The position numbers and the translations under genes are program-made. A stretch of 9,414 nt of DNA from Firmicutes bacterium UBA3738 (GTDB lineage Bacteria > Bacillota > Clostridia > Peptostreptococcales > Anaerovoracaceae). The stretch spans positions 1 through 9,414 of the forward strand of contig DFGY01000044.1 in assembly GCA_002372505.1 (NCBI GenBank), given 5' to 3'. Shown here in pieces: positions 1 through 6,345 of this stretch (the first letter of the stretch is position 1; every line of letters begins with the position of its first letter). The notes beneath the pieces are model-generated. The model was not told the origin of the DNA. It saw only the letters and a list, made by a program, of their open reading frames with translations, and ran no database searches.

Positions 1-53
1 GAACGGCACGTACGGTGGTGTGAAAGGGGCTACAAGTTAGCCCCTATTCGATT
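1..53 (+). mobile_element. 3' end of a group II intron (end of domain V, domain VI)
   Basis: The first bases read GGCACGTACGGTGGTGTGA, the typical 3' half of a bacterial group II intron domain V. A domain VI hairpin follows directly: arm 26-32 (GGGGCTA), loop 33-37, arm 38-44 (TAGCCCC), extended by A25-T45 and by G22-A23-A24 with T47-T48-C49. This leaves A46 as a single bulged adenosine, the expected branch point, seven bases before the proposed 3' splice site near 53. The ribozyme core and any reverse transcriptase lie outside the window. The intron points rightward, antisense to the regulator gene, and its end lies about 12 bp beyond that gene's stop codon. On the minus strand the same hairpin is followed by TTT and could double as a weak terminator for the regulator. 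The exact end is uncertain by one or two bases. Confidence 0.78.
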
Positions 54-65
54 AGGCAAAAAGCT

Positions 66-773
66 TTAGACGGACATATCCACGGCAAAATTATTATATG
101 TGCGGATATCCCTAAGCTCCTGCTTTGAAAGGAGCAATTTATCTTTCAGGGTGTCATCTTCGGTAAGTTTATTTTTGGAAACCAGCACCTTATAGGAAAC
201 TGGGAGCATATTCTTCGTGGATATGCCGGAAAGAATTCCGTATGCCTCATCGCCCTTATGGAAGGGATTAAGGAGGTTTAGGAAGATTTTTTCCGAATTG
301 TTGTCCTGGTTCTCCATGACCATGTGGAAATATGTATCGGAAAGAAATATATTTCCCTGGTAAAGATGTTCGCAGTCGTGAATATTTTCAAAGTCCTTTA
401 TCCGAACAAAGAACAGGGCGGTGGGAGGATTCGTGGTCCTGTTGATTTCTATCACGCTCCGATATATCGTATGCTTTTGGCCGTAAAGGTAATACAGATA
501 AAACAGCCTGTTGCTGCCGAAGAATCCTCCCTGAAGTATGTTGGGATTGTTCTTTTTCTCCTCGGGGAAATCAAGCAGCTGAGATACATGTATACCCAGT
601 GCGTTTGCGATATCGGTAAGAGTGTTCACGTCCAGTGAGATATTGCCGTTTTCGTATTTTGATATTGCCGAGTGGCCTTTGTTAACCATAGAAGCAAGTT
701 CTTTAATTGATATATTTCGGCTCTTTCGGTAAAGCCGTATACGGCTCCCAACATGTTTATCGTAGTCTGACAT
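66..773 (-). CDS. XRE-family helix-turn-helix transcriptional regulator
   Basis: A 235-residue protein with an N-terminal XRE/Cro-type helix-turn-helix at about residues 9-66 (pattern RIRLYRKSRNISIKELA, then SAISKYENG and a TLTDIANALG helix). It should bind DNA as a dimer. The C-terminal 165 or so residues match no domain I recognise and probably carry a sensing or dimerisation function. The start is the ATG at 773, because a clear AGGAGA ribosome site (781-786) sits seven bases upstream; an in-frame TTG at 803 lacks such a site. The gene is divergent from the cyclodeaminase-family enzyme and the transporter, which makes it the natural local regulator of that pair, and a dyad at 816-836 may be its operator. 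The target and effector are inferred from position only. Confidence 0.88.
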   Translation of the reverse strand: MSDYDKHVGSRIRLYRKSRNISIKELASMVNKGHSAISKYENGNISLDVNTLTDIANALGIHVSQLLDFPEEKKNNPNILQGGFFGSNRLFYLYYLYGQKHTIYRSVIEINRTTNPPTALFFVRIKDFENIHDCEHLYQGNIFLSDTYFHMVMENQDNNSEKIFLNLLNPFHKGDEAYGILSGISTKNMLPVSYKVLVSKNKLTEDDTLKDKLLLSKQELRDIRTYNNFAVDMSV

Positions 774-815
774 TCTTAATTCTCCTGAATAATACGAGTT
801 CAAAGGAGTTGGTTG

Positions 816-836
816 ATTGTAATTTGATTTTACAAT
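816..836. promoter_or_regulatory. Operator-like perfect dyad
   Basis: A perfect inverted repeat ATTGTAA-N7-TTACAAT lies 43 bp upstream of the regulator's start codon. On the minus strand its left arm contains TACAAT, a good -10 box, so a protein bound here could shut off the regulator's own promoter. The half-site TTACAAT recurs at 1039-1045, just after the predicted start of the enzyme transcript, and TTGTAA recurs at 992-997. This fits an XRE dimer operator, but binding is inferred. Confidence 0.45.
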
Positions 837-999
837 ACGAGGAAGAATTTAGCAACGCAAAATGTTCCTATAAATCGCATTTTTGTGATTATTATATCTT
901 AATAGAATGGGCTTAATTGCGTATTTGACACATTTGTTTCTTTATTTACTCTGAGTGGAATTATAGTGAGTGGTGTTCCTGGTAGGAATATTTGTAAAT

Positions 1000-1028
1000 T
1001 TGAAATTGCACTTTCGCTGTACTAATAT
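1000..1028 (+). promoter_or_regulatory. Predicted sigma-A promoter for the cyclodeaminase/transporter pair
   Basis: TTGAAA (1000-1005) and TAATAT (1023-1028) are separated by 17 bp, and the expected start near 1035 gives a leader of about 50 nt ending in a strong ribosome site. A short dyad TTCCT-N3-AGGAA (976-988) lies just upstream of the -35 box and could be a regulator site. The rest of the divergent region 774-1083 is AT-rich and shows no convincing small gene. Confidence 0.45.
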
Positions 1029-1083
1029 CGATACAAGATTACAATGTTTCAACATAATAACTTACATAAAGGAGGTAGTAAAA

Positions 1084-2112
1084 ATGTTGCAGGATATGGA
1101 ATACAGAAATTGGATCAGCGAACACATCAAAATTAACACTGAGTTTCTTTATCTGAACAGACAGGATATCTTGGATATCAATCTTTCCGATGAAGAGATT
1201 ACCGCAATGACTAAAGAAGGCATGGTTGCCTACAGTACTAAAAATGCTGAGATGCCGGCAAAGATAGGAATTCATCCTCTTAAAGACACACTGATGCATG
1301 CTATGCCGGCCAACATGACAACTCTGTCAGCAGCAGGCATTAAGTGGGGATGTTGCTTCCCGGATAATATGCCCAGGTTTGGATATAACCAGACAACCTG
1401 CACCCTTATACTTAATGACTATCAGTCAGGCGCATGTATTGCATTCATGGACGCTGACTATATTACAAGAGTAAGGACAGCCGCAGTTGCACTTCTCAGT
1501 TGCCAGAAGTTTGCAAGACAAGACTTCAAATCCATGGGCATGATTGGATGCGGCATACAGGGTAAACAGCAGGTTGCCATGATTTCAAGAGCATATCCTC
1601 AGATTGAAAAGATATATATACTTGATAGATTCGAGGCTGCAATGGACGCTCTTATCGAGGAATGTCAGCAGTTCACAAAGGCTGAATTTATAAAGGCCGA
1701 CTGGGAGACATTGGCTAAGAACAGTGAAGTAATATTCTCTGCGGCATATATTCCGGCAGAGCCTAATCCTCAGATTAAGGATGAATGGCTTAATAAGAAG
1801 GGCCTGACCATTATATCCAGTGACTGCCACACACACTATGAAGACGTTTCAATTAAGGCGGCAGACAAATATTACTGCGATAGTATTGAAGAACATGAAC
1901 TCTTCGTAACCTATGGCCTCTATCCTCAGGGACTTCCCGAGATTGATGGAGAAACAGGTGAAGCTCTGGCAGATGTTAAGCCGGGACGCGAAAATGACGA
2001 AGAATTTATCTTCATTAACAACGTAGGCATGGCTGTTGAGGATATTGTTGTGGCAAGAGCATTCTTCGATGCTGCTCTCGAAAAGGGAATAGGAACAAAA
2101 TTGCCACTGTAA
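1084..2112 (+). CDS. Ornithine cyclodeaminase/mu-crystallin family NAD(P)-dependent enzyme
   Basis: A 342-residue cytosolic protein of the usual length for this family, whose members include ornithine cyclodeaminase, alanine dehydrogenase and related amino- or imino-acid dehydrogenases. Visible features are KIGIHP (Lys60), the substrate-domain signature ending in TRVRTAAVALL (Arg131), the Rossmann nucleotide motif GCGIQG (155-160), the segment SSDCHTHYED and the closing NNVGMAVEDIVVARAFF (312-328). Asp247-Cys248 align by eye with the catalytic GDCPG region of true ornithine cyclodeaminases, but the following Pro-Gly-Lys-Thr is replaced by HTHYED, so the substrate is probably not simply ornithine. 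The start is the ATG at 1084, behind AAAGGAGG; an in-frame upstream GTG at 970 has no ribosome site. The Na+-coupled transporter gene follows and probably supplies the substrate. Family is confident, reaction is not. Confidence 0.88.
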   Translation: MLQDMEYRNWISEHIKINTEFLYLNRQDILDINLSDEEITAMTKEGMVAYSTKNAEMPAKIGIHPLKDTLMHAMPANMTTLSAAGIKWGCCFPDNMPRFGYNQTTCTLILNDYQSGACIAFMDADYITRVRTAAVALLSCQKFARQDFKSMGMIGCGIQGKQQVAMISRAYPQIEKIYILDRFEAAMDALIEECQQFTKAEFIKADWETLAKNSEVIFSAAYIPAEPNPQIKDEWLNKKGLTIISSDCHTHYEDVSIKAADKYYCDSIEEHELFVTYGLYPQGLPEIDGETGEALADVKPGRENDEEFIFINNVGMAVEDIVVARAFFDAALEKGIGTKLPL

Positions 2113-2178
2113 ATCAAATGATATACAGAATTAGGATCAACTCCAATATGATTGAAATAAGTTAATAAGTACAAGTAG

Positions 2179-2203
2179 GACCGGCCGTATGCCGCGGCCG
2201 GTC
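2179..2203 (+). repeat. GC-rich stem-loop between the enzyme and transporter genes
   Basis: Perfect 9-bp arms GACCGGCCG (2179-2187) and CGGCCGGTC (2195-2203) enclose a 7-nt loop. A run of seven A follows, not T, so it is not a rightward intrinsic terminator. It ends ten bases before the transporter's ribosome site (AAAGGAGG, 2213-2220) and does not mask it. It could stabilise or direct processing of the shared mRNA; that role is inference. Confidence 0.6.
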
Positions 2204-2225
2204 AAAAAAATGAAAGGAGGCGACT

Positions 2226-3605
2226 ATGGAGGGCAAAAGTAGAGGATTTGGAACCCGGATAGGCTATATAATGACCCTTGCCGGATTCTGCATCGGCATC
2301 AGTAACATGTGGAAGTTCCCCTACATGGTAGGAGCCAACGGCGGCGGAACTTTCCTGCTCATATATGTAATCTGCGCAATAGTAATAGGATTTCCGCTGT
2401 TCATCTTAGAGCAGCAGCTGGGTAGAACATCAGGCCTTGGCGGCATGATGGGTATGAAAAAGCTCACGGAAGGAAAGAAAGGCGCAAAGGGCTGGTCCTT
2501 CTTTGGCGGCACACTGGGCGTCATTACTATCATAATTATTGCGTTTTACTTCTGGACAATACTGGGCTGGGTACTTGGGTACCTGTGGAAGTGCATAAAC
2601 GGATCTCTCATGGGTATGACCGGAGATCAGATAGGCGAAGAGTTCACGAACTTCAGCGGCAGCCCTGGATGTCTTCTGGCATCTGCCATATGTGCTGTAT
2701 TCATGTGGCTCATGCTGAACACAGACTTTAAGAAGGGCGTTGAAAAACTGTGTACCTACGCACTGCCTACGCTCATCATACTTTTAATCGGACTGGCCAT
2801 TTACTCCTGCACACTGCCGGGAGCCGGCGAAGGCGTAAAGTGGTATCTGTCCTTTAACACGGACGTTGATATATTCGCTTGCATACAGGCGGCCGTGGTA
2901 CAGGTATTCTTCTCCGTTGGGATAGGTATGTCATGCGCATTTGTATATGGTTCGTATCTGAAGAAGGATGCCAACCTGACCCAGGATGCGACCATAGCCA
3001 TAGGTATGGATACACTGGTAGCCTTCCTGTCAGGCATGGTATGCACACCGGCACTGTTTGCCTTCGGTATCGAGCCGACAGCAGGTCCGGGACTCATATT
3101 CGTATCACTGCCTCAGCTGTTTAACGCAATGGGTCCTGTAGCAGGAAGAGCATTTGGTATCATATTCATGTTCGCAGTATTCCTGGCATGCATCACTTCT
3201 ATGGCGGCAATACAGGAATCGGTTGTGGCAAACTTCGGAGACAAATATGGATGGGCACGTAAAAAGGCAAATACCTTTGCAGTACTGCTCACCTTCGGCG
3301 GCAGCATACTGGTAACGCTTAACTTTGGTAACGGTCCGCTGTCCGGAGTAATCCCGAAGCTTCTGAACATGGAACTCTTCAGCTTCCTCGACATGCTGGG
3401 CTCCGCATTCGGACTGACAATAGGTGCAATAGCAATGGTGCTCTTTGTTGGATATGTATATGGATTCGAAACATTCCAGGAAGAGGCCAACATGGGATCT
3501 ACGAAGATACGCATAGCCGGATGGATGAAATATCACTACAAGATTATTCTTCCAATCATACTCTTCTTCGCATTCTACTGCATCGTAAGGAGCTACTTCG
3601 GATAA
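2226..3605 (+). CDS. Sodium:neurotransmitter symporter (NSS/SNF) family amino-acid transporter
   Basis: A 459-residue integral membrane protein of the LeuT-fold NSS family, which couples Na+ entry to uptake of amino acids. The family signature is clear in helices 1-2: NMWKFPYMVGANGGGTF (27-43), then IGFPLFILEQQLGR. Helix 6 carries QVFFSVGIGMSCAFVYGSY, matching the unwound substrate site of LeuT relatives. I count about 11 membrane segments, the form common in bacterial members such as the tryptophan and tyrosine transporters, against 12 in LeuT. Helix 1 has ISNMWKFP where most relatives have a GLGN-type motif, so the Na+/substrate site may differ slightly. The start is fixed by AAAGGAGG five bases upstream. 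It is probably cotranscribed with the cyclodeaminase-family gene 113 bp upstream and is a candidate importer of that enzyme's substrate. Specificity cannot be read from sequence. Confidence 0.92.
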   Translation: MEGKSRGFGTRIGYIMTLAGFCIGISNMWKFPYMVGANGGGTFLLIYVICAIVIGFPLFILEQQLGRTSGLGGMMGMKKLTEGKKGAKGWSFFGGTLGVITIIIIAFYFWTILGWVLGYLWKCINGSLMGMTGDQIGEEFTNFSGSPGCLLASAICAVFMWLMLNTDFKKGVEKLCTYALPTLIILLIGLAIYSCTLPGAGEGVKWYLSFNTDVDIFACIQAAVVQVFFSVGIGMSCAFVYGSYLKKDANLTQDATIAIGMDTLVAFLSGMVCTPALFAFGIEPTAGPGLIFVSLPQLFNAMGPVAGRAFGIIFMFAVFLACITSMAAIQESVVANFGDKYGWARKKANTFAVLLTFGGSILVTLNFGNGPLSGVIPKLLNMELFSFLDMLGSAFGLTIGAIAMVLFVGYVYGFETFQEEANMGSTKIRIAGWMKYHYKIILPIILFFAFYCIVRSYFG

Positions 3606-3626
3606 TCCATTCAGTAAAATTAGATG

Positions 3627-3674
3627 AACCGCACGGAGAGAGGCAAAACTTCACACATTCTCTGTGCGGTTTTA
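3627..3674 (+). terminator. Intrinsic terminator after the transporter gene
   Basis: Arms AACCGCACGGAG (3627-3638) and CTCTGTGCGGTT (3660-3671) form a 12-bp stem with one G-U pair and a 21-nt loop. Only a short T run (four T, two of them in the stem) follows, so termination may be partial. It ends the enzyme/transporter unit. Confidence 0.7.
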
Positions 3675-3675
3675 A

Positions 3676-3704
3676 GTTACATTTATTTATTCTTGTGATA
3701 GAAT
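3676..3704 (+). promoter_or_regulatory. Extended -10 promoter giving a probable leaderless mRNA
   Basis: A TGA-TAGAAT extended -10 element (3696-3704) sits 17 bp after a GTTACA -35-like box (3676-3681). The normal start distance places +1 at about 3710-3712, on the ATG of the next gene. No ribosome site precedes that ATG, which agrees with leaderless translation. Confidence 0.55.
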
Positions 3705-3710
3705 ACCCAT

Positions 3711-4610
3711 ATGCTTGGATACGTAACCATTGAAAAACCGGAACTTAAAATGAGGGAATTCGAACTGTACAGCGGCTATTACTGCGGCGTGTGCAAGTCC
3801 ATTTCCGCAAGGCACGGCCAGATACCCAGGTTCGTGCTGTCTTACGATGCGGCCTTTCTGGGAATGGTTATGGCAGGTGTCAACGGGGATAAAAATGAAG
3901 TGAGCAGGGAGCACTGCATCATTCATCCCATTACGGAAAAGACAATCGTCAGGAACAAGTCGATTGACTACGCCGGAGACGTTATGCTCATTCTCGCATG
4001 GTTCAATCTCATGGACGATGTAAAGGATGAAGGCAAGGTCTACGCCAAGGCGGCAACCACCCTTATGCGTGGAAAGTTTGAGAAGTTATCGAAAGCGTAT
4101 CCCGAACTGGTGGACAAAATCGATACACACATTACAGCTCTGTCGGCTCTGGAAAAGGGCAGGTGCAGAAATGTAGATGAAGTATCGGAGGCCTTTGCGA
4201 AAATCATGCAGGCCATATTCACACTGGACGGCCGGGAAAGGCCCGATGATGTAAATGAAAAATTGTCGGCCTTAGGATACCACATGGGTAAGTGGATTTA
4301 TCTCATGGATGCATGGGACGACATAGGCGAGGACATAGCCAACAAGACTTACAATCCTCTGGTGTACCGTCACTGGTATAAAGATGAAGAGGAATACCAG
4401 GAATTCAGAGACCGCATCCGGGCCAACGTGGAGTTTAATTTGTTCATGTATCTGGACCAGATGGGAAAAGCGGCAGATGCTCTTGAAACAGGAGAGAATT
4501 CCAGTATAATAGACAACATAGTGCATATGGGCCTTCTCAGGCAGACCGAGAAAATACTGCGTAAAGGTATGCCCAAGGAAGAGCCGCCTATAGAAATAGA
4601 AGGAAAGTAA
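3711..4610 (+). CDS. DUF5685 family protein
   Basis: A 299-residue, mostly helical soluble protein. The N-terminal segment YYCGVCKSISARHGQIPRFV (23-42) followed by LSYDAAFL matches what I know of DUF5685, a family of unknown function in Firmicutes and Actinobacteria. CGVC (Cys25, Cys28) with later REHC (Cys69) could bind metal. Two acidic motifs are striking: MDDVKDE (101-107) and DAWDDIGED (200-208), the second followed by NKTYNPL. Their character and order recall the paired Asp-rich motifs of squalene/phytoene-synthase-type isoprenoid enzymes, though no homology is proven. The start at 3711 gives the MxGYVTxxKPEL opening expected for the family although no Shine-Dalgarno precedes it. It is first in a cluster with a J-domain protein and two membrane proteins. 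Function unknown. Confidence 0.85.
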   Translation: MLGYVTIEKPELKMREFELYSGYYCGVCKSISARHGQIPRFVLSYDAAFLGMVMAGVNGDKNEVSREHCIIHPITEKTIVRNKSIDYAGDVMLILAWFNLMDDVKDEGKVYAKAATTLMRGKFEKLSKAYPELVDKIDTHITALSALEKGRCRNVDEVSEAFAKIMQAIFTLDGRERPDDVNEKLSALGYHMGKWIYLMDAWDDIGEDIANKTYNPLVYRHWYKDEEEYQEFRDRIRANVEFNLFMYLDQMGKAADALETGENSSIIDNIVHMGLLRQTEKILRKGMPKEEPPIEIEGK

Positions 4611-4626
4611 TAGAAGGGAACATAAA

Positions 4627-5220
4627 ATGAGAGATCCATATGAGGTGTTGGGAGTAAGTCCCAATGCCAGCGAAGAAGAAATAAAAGAAGCGTACAGAGA
4701 GCTGGTCAAGAAGTATCATCCTGACAAGTACATGAACAATCCTCTGGCCGACCTGGCCGAGGAAAAGCTCCGTGAGGTTAACGAAGCCTACGATGAGATT
4801 ATGAACGGCCGCATGGGCTCCGGCGGCGGATACGGTACAACAGGCGGCAGCGGCAGCCAGTATAACGGCGCCCACGCTGCGGATTTCCAGCAGATAAGAA
4901 GAGACCTTGACGCAGGTAATCTGTCCGGTGCCGAGCAGAGACTTAACAGCATTCCCATTAAAAATGCTGAATGGATATTCCTGTCCGGCATGTTGGACTA
5001 CAAGCGTGGATGGTACGACAACGCGCTGTCAAAGATTCAGCAGGCCATGAGCATGGATCCGGCCAACGAGGAATATAAGCGGGCGTACAATTCTCTTATG
5101 ATGAATGCTCAGGGATACCGCACCCAGGCTTACGGCAGAGGCTATCAGTCCAACGAAGATTTGCTGTGCCAGGCGTGCCAGTGCTATATCTGCGCAGACT
5201 GCTGCTGTAACTGCATATAA
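4627..5220 (+). CDS. J-domain protein with TPR-like middle and cysteine-string tail
   Basis: A 197-residue DnaJ-type cochaperone. The J domain occupies about residues 3-60 (PYEVLGVSPNASEEEIKEAYRELVKKY, then HPD at 31-33, which stimulates the DnaK ATPase). A Gly/Ser-rich linker (64-79) follows. Residues 84-157 contain amphipathic TPR-like helices (for example WIFLSGMLDYKRGWYDNALSKIQQAMSMDP). The last 17 residues hold eight cysteines in the pattern C-x2-C-x-C-x2-C-x2-CCC-x-C. The DnaJ zinc-finger repeats and substrate domains are absent, so this is a specialised J protein, not DnaJ itself. The ribosome site AGAAGGG lies in the 16-bp gap after the DUF5685 gene, which suggests tight cotranscription. 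The tail may bind metal, form disulphides or be lipidated; the sequence does not decide. Confidence 0.9.
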   Translation: MRDPYEVLGVSPNASEEEIKEAYRELVKKYHPDKYMNNPLADLAEEKLREVNEAYDEIMNGRMGSGGGYGTTGGSGSQYNGAHAADFQQIRRDLDAGNLSGAEQRLNSIPIKNAEWIFLSGMLDYKRGWYDNALSKIQQAMSMDPANEEYKRAYNSLMMNAQGYRTQAYGRGYQSNEDLLCQACQCYICADCCCNCI

Positions 5221-5229
5221 GTCGGGACA

Positions 5230-5781
5230 ATGAGTAAAAAGTCAGGTGCAAACATTATTGCAATAGGTGGAATATGTGTCGCCCTGGCGACAGCGTCTCT
5301 TTACTTTGCATCCTTTGTGCCGGGAGTGGAACTTACCCTTTATGCGGCAAGTTCTATTTTTGTTGCGGTTATGGTTGAGGAAAAGGGTCTGGGAGGCGGC
5401 CTTATGGTCTATGCCGGAGCGGCCATTTTAGCCTTCATACTCATGCCGGGAAAGCTGGGGATTCTACCCTTTGTATTTTTCTTCGGAATATATCCACTTA
5501 TAAAATTTTACGCAGAGAGAATTAAAAATATTCCCGCCCAGTTTGCGGTGAAGATAGGGTGCTTTTGCATAGTGTTTTTTGTGGCATATATATTCTTTAA
5601 GGAAATGTTCTTTGAAGGAATTACGCTGCCCGGTAAATTGCCCGGGGTGGTAATTGCCGCAGGCGGTATACTAATGTTCGTCGTCTACGACTATATTCTG
5701 ACTATGCTGATTAAGCTGTACAGAAGACGGGTAAAAGGTCAGAAGGGCGACTTTAAACTATCAAATAAGGAGAAAGTTTAA
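5230..5781 (+). CDS. Six-helix membrane protein of unknown function
   Basis: A 183-residue hydrophobic protein with about six predicted membrane segments, near residues 8-29, 33-50, 55-72, 76-95, 105-124 and 138-162. A basic cytosolic tail follows (KLYRRRVKG). Size and Gly/Ala-rich helices are reminiscent of small transporter substrate-binding subunits, but no signature supports that and I do not recognise the family. The ATG lies nine bases after the J-protein stop with only a weak GGGA nearby, so translation is probably coupled to the upstream gene. It ends directly before the DUF3592-like gene. It could be the membrane anchor or partner for the J protein and DUF5685 protein. Confidence 0.8.
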   Translation: MSKKSGANIIAIGGICVALATASLYFASFVPGVELTLYAASSIFVAVMVEEKGLGGGLMVYAGAAILAFILMPGKLGILPFVFFFGIYPLIKFYAERIKNIPAQFAVKIGCFCIVFFVAYIFFKEMFFEGITLPGKLPGVVIAAGGILMFVVYDYILTMLIKLYRRRVKGQKGDFKLSNKEKV

Positions 5782-6234
5782 GTGAATGTAGATTTCTGGA
5801 TGATGGGCGGAATAGTGTGCATGTGCCTTGGAATAGCCTTCTTCATTATGGTGTGGGCCCAGGCGAGAGAATCTGTTCATTTCCGCGATAACTCGAAACA
5901 GGTTACAGCTTTGGTGGTGGAGACCAGAGAGGTGCCATTTACCGTTACGGGCAGTAACAAGGAGCAGTACCGCTACGAAATGACGGTAACCTTTGAAGTG
6001 GATGGGCACGAACAGTCCGCCGATGGGTACATTGAAAAGTGGCAGTATGTGGAGCACGCCTTTACACCAGGCGGGGAGGTCACATGCTACTACGATATTA
6101 ACGATCCATCTAAAGTAATTTTTTACGATCCGGCAAGCTTTGCTGCCAAGGGAGACCGTAATTACAAGATTGCCTTTGCGCTGCTTATTTTCGGTGCCGC
6201 ATTATTTCTCATCGATCGATTTTTATTAAAGTAA
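5782..6234 (+). CDS. DUF3592-like two-helix membrane protein
   Basis: A 150-residue protein with a membrane helix at about 5-27, a beta-rich domain at 41-118 and a second helix at 129-147. The middle domain has the order expected of DUF3592: ALVVETREV, then YEMTVTFEVDGHEQSA, then PGGEVTCYYDINDPSKVIFYDP, where the GxxVxCYYDxxDPS segment is the most telling. The start is a GTG placed directly after the preceding TAA, with AAGGAG (5768-5773) eight bases upstream inside the previous gene, so the two are translationally linked. The beta domain is probably extracytoplasmic, as both flanking helices are short and the termini carry few charges, but topology is uncertain. Function unknown. Confidence 0.78.
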   Translation: MNVDFWMMGGIVCMCLGIAFFIMVWAQARESVHFRDNSKQVTALVVETREVPFTVTGSNKEQYRYEMTVTFEVDGHEQSADGYIEKWQYVEHAFTPGGEVTCYYDINDPSKVIFYDPASFAAKGDRNYKIAFALLIFGAALFLIDRFLLK

Positions 6235-6273
6235 ATAAGAATTTTCAATGAGAATTTTGTGAGAGCATTTTTC

Positions 6274-6302
6274 TTGATAATGATGTCCGTTTAGTGTACT
6301 AT
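6274..6302 (+). promoter_or_regulatory. Predicted sigma-A promoter of the uracil permease unit
   Basis: TTGATA (6274-6279) and TACTAT (6297-6302) are 17 bp apart. The expected start near 6309 leaves a leader of about 37 nt, too short for the PyrR attenuators often found before such permeases. Upstream, AGAATTTT is directly repeated (6238-6245 and 6251-6258), with no clear terminator for the preceding unit. Confidence 0.5.
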
Positions 6303-6335
6303 CTATAGCGGTGAAATTATTTCAAATCGTTATAG
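6303..6335 (+). promoter_or_regulatory. Interrupted inverted repeat in the uracil permease leader
   Basis: Outer arms CTATAGCG (6303-6310) and CGTTATAG (6328-6335) pair with one G-U, and inner arms TGAAA (6312-6316) and TTTCA (6320-6324) pair around a 3-nt loop. The repeat starts just after the -10 box and its right arm touches the ribosome site TAGGAG (6333-6338). It could be a repressor operator or an RNA hairpin limiting translation; it lacks a terminator T run. Confidence 0.4.
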
Positions 6336-6345
6336 GAGTAGTTTA

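Noticed and set aside
26..47. GGGGCTA hairpin as merely the regulator's terminator
   Set aside because: The flanking domain V sequence and the single bulged A at branch distance fit a group II intron better, though a dual role remains possible.
774..803. Upstream TTG start adding ten residues to the XRE regulator
   Set aside because: The ATG at 773 has AGGAGA at ideal spacing; the TTG has no ribosome site and the extra residues precede the domain.
925..953. Perfect TTGACA as a -35 box in the divergent region
   Set aside because: No acceptable -10 hexamer at 16-18 bp spacing.
970..1083. 38-residue N-terminal extension of the cyclodeaminase-family enzyme from a GTG
   Set aside because: No ribosome site there, it overlaps the predicted promoter, and AAAGGAGG directly precedes the ATG at 1084.
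2179..2210. Hairpin after the cyclodeaminase-family gene as an intrinsic terminator
   Set aside because: It is followed by seven A on the plus strand; the T run would lie on the wrong side for either strand.
3105..3536. Long leftward open frames opposite the transporter gene
   Set aside because: They are antisense shadows of a clearly coding membrane protein, with no ribosome sites or recognisable domains.
6309..6345. PyrR or purine/uracil attenuator before the permease
   Set aside because: The leader is only about 37 nt and has no terminator or recognisable PyrR-binding loop.
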